Of a stretch of DNA of 42,109 bases, positions 41,182-42,109 are shown piece by piece. Numbering within the stretch: the stretch's first letter is position 1; each line of letters starts with the position of its first letter. The notes beneath the pieces are model-generated. The model searched no databases. It saw nothing but the letters and a program-made list of their open reading frames with translations, and was not told the DNA's origin. Position numbers and translations under genes: made by a program. The stretch is taken from positions 1 through 42,109 of the forward strand of contig JAGQUR010000018.1 in NCBI GenBank assembly GCA_020438395.1. The letters run 5' to 3'. Source of the stretch: Solirubrobacterales bacterium. GTDB lineage: Bacteria > Actinomycetota > Thermoleophilia > Solirubrobacterales > 70-9.

Positions 41182-42062
41182 TTGGAGTCAGCGCTTTCGA
41201 TGTCGGCTTTATTGATGTCGGCTTCCATTTTGTCGGCATGTGCCGCCGCGACCTCGGACTTCTTCTGGGAGATGCGGAACTCAAGTTCCACCTTGTCCTG
41301 GGCCCTCTGGATGTCGCTCTTGAGCACTTCGATTGCCTTTTCGTATGCGGCGGGCGGGACCACGTCGACTTCGATCTCCATCGTGTCGTAGCCCTGTCCC
41401 GAGAACACCGAGGATCGGTTCGTGTAGGTGCCGACGTCATCGGCCCGGAAGTACAGGTAACTGGTCGAGCCCGGTACCGCCTGGGCCTTGCCGGTCAGTT
41501 CGGGGACGTTCCAGCCGTGGACCACGTCGGTGGAGACGAGGTCCAGCTTCACGGTGACCCCGGCGGGAACGATCAGCCGGCGGTAGCTGAAGGCGCCGTT
41601 CGGATAGTCGAAGCGCCAGAGCCACTGGGAGCCGGTGGCGGTGATCTCAAGCGGCTCGCCCTTGATCTGTCCGGCGACCGGGACGCTGTTGACGGCCGGG
41701 ATCTCGCGGGACTTGTCGGAGAAGATGGTCGCGACCACGAAGAGGGCGAGGGCGAAGACGCCCAGCCCGATCGCAAGTTTCACCTGGGAGATGCTCTTGC
41801 CGGGCTTGGGGCTGACGGCGCGGGTGCGCGGCCGGGCCGCCCGCAGGATGGCCAGGTTGACCACCACGATCACGGCAACGATCACGATGAAGAGGATCCA
41901 GTGGAGGGTGTTCGAGTCCTTGATGCCGGGCGATGCAGCGTCCGGATTCAGGGAAAGCGCCATCGCCGGGGAGGCGTTCAACGCGAAAGCGAAGAGGGCG
42001 CCGGCGACAGAGATGAACAGAGACACTGGTTTTCTGGATCGAGGCAGCAAGACGCGGGCCAT
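41178..42062 (-). CDS. cytochrome oxidase subunit II-like protein lacking the CuA site
   Basis: A 294-residue protein with a signal peptide (to about ALNASPAMA), two transmembrane helices (about 52-74 and 94-115) and a cupredoxin domain (about 135-235). The aromatic SQWLWRFDYP and VVHGWNVPEL segments match subunit II, so His182 is kept. In the CuA loop the ligands are replaced: Ser217 and Ser221 for both cysteines, Val219 for Glu, Tyr225 for His; Met228 remains. A charged, probably coiled-coil tail (about 240-294) is added. ATG 42062 (MARVLLPRSRKP) gives a good signal peptide; an ATG at 42101 and a GTG at 42026 are alternatives. It is coupled to the subunit I-like gene by ATGA. Confidence 0.85.
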   Translation of the reverse strand: MARVLLPRSRKPVSLFISVAGALFAFALNASPAMALSLNPDAASPGIKDSNTLHWILFIVIVAVIVVVNLAILRAARPRTRAVSPKPGKSISQVKLAIGLGVFALALFVVATIFSDKSREIPAVNSVPVAGQIKGEPLEITATGSQWLWRFDYPNGAFSYRRLIVPAGVTVKLDLVSTDVVHGWNVPELTGKAQAVPGSTSYLYFRADDVGTYTNRSSVFSGQGYDTMEIEVDVVPPAAYEKAIEVLKSDIQRAQDKVELEFRISQKKSEVAAAHADKMEADINKADIESADSK

Positions 42063-42066
42063 TCTA
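42058..42066 (-). promoter_or_regulatory. third copy of the TAGAATGGC motif
   Basis: On the minus strand ATTAGAATGGCCCGC matches the motif in front of ctaC and the dihaem cytochrome gene. Here the motif contains the ATG chosen as start of the subunit II-like gene, so if it is a true -10 element the protein would have to start further in, for example at GTG 42026. Which is right is open. Confidence 0.35.
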
Positions 42067-42109
42067 ATCGCAGTTGCGGAGGCCGCGCCGCGCCGTCGCA
42101 TACGCTTCC

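Noticed and set aside
1..42109. CRISPR arrays, transposons, prophage, tRNA and rRNA genes
   Set aside because: I saw no regularly spaced repeats, transposase motifs, phage genes, or T-loop/anticodon patterns. A covariance search would be needed to exclude an unusual tRNA.

Overview
The window is uniformly GC-rich, densely coded DNA from the chromosome of an actinobacterium. The order rplM-rpsI-glmM-glmS-acpS-nnr-alr, a GuaB3-type protein next to guaA, a DUF3352 lipoprotein, frequent TTG/GTG starts and promoters placed directly at start codons fit Actinomycetota. My best guess is the Thermoleophilia/Solirubrobacterales, but that is inference without a database search. I see no tRNA or rRNA gene, CRISPR array, transposase, prophage or stretch of foreign composition.

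Region 1 (1-7912, + strand) starts inside an HU gene. It continues with pyrF, a LysM membrane protein, a D-Ala-D-Ala carboxypeptidase and a PfkB-family sugar kinase, the last three joined by stop/start overlaps. A 332-bp non-coding gap with a strong hairpin follows, then guaB3, guaA and an exported SGNH hydrolase.

Region 2 (7891-11809, - strand) is a zinc-uptake operon: a permease fused in frame to a His-rich solute-binding lipoprotein, then the ATPase, a second permease and a Fur/Zur-family repressor. Two TGAGA-N5-TCTCA palindromes flank its promoter. Upstream lies a secreted M23 peptidase gene (11884-13119, -) with a ydaO-type cyclic-di-AMP riboswitch leader whose 3' stem appears to bury the TTG start codon.

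Region 3 (13431-24919, + strand) holds ribosomal protein and cell-wall precursor genes: rplM, rpsI (with a ~145-residue acidic extension), glmM, glmS, a DUF3352 lipoprotein, acpS, nnr, a CBS-pair protein, alr, a CCA-adding-type nucleotidyltransferase and infA. Region 4 (24963-28855) holds two tandem exported paralogues of unknown function, a small zinc-ribbon protein and a GT4 glycosyltransferase.

Region 5 (28908-42109) is devoted to terminal oxidases. The + strand cluster ctaC-ctaD-(Usp-like)-ctaE-lipoprotein-small membrane protein encodes an apparently active A2-type (YSHP motif) cytochrome c oxidase. The - strand cluster 33980-37380 encodes a dihaem cytochrome c lipoprotein, haem A synthase (ctaA), a glycerate kinase and a cupin. 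A second - strand cluster (38090-42062) encodes subunit II- and I-like proteins, haem O synthase (ctaB), a 37-residue membrane peptide and a two-helix protein.

The most striking observation is in that last cluster. The subunit I-like protein has lost all three CuB histidines, the haem a3 ligand, one haem a ligand and the D- and K-channel residues. Its subunit II partner has lost both CuA cysteines and the second CuA histidine. Both reading frames are intact and translationally coupled, so this looks like a maintained, metal-free oxidase-like complex rather than a decayed pseudogene. I know of no described function for it.
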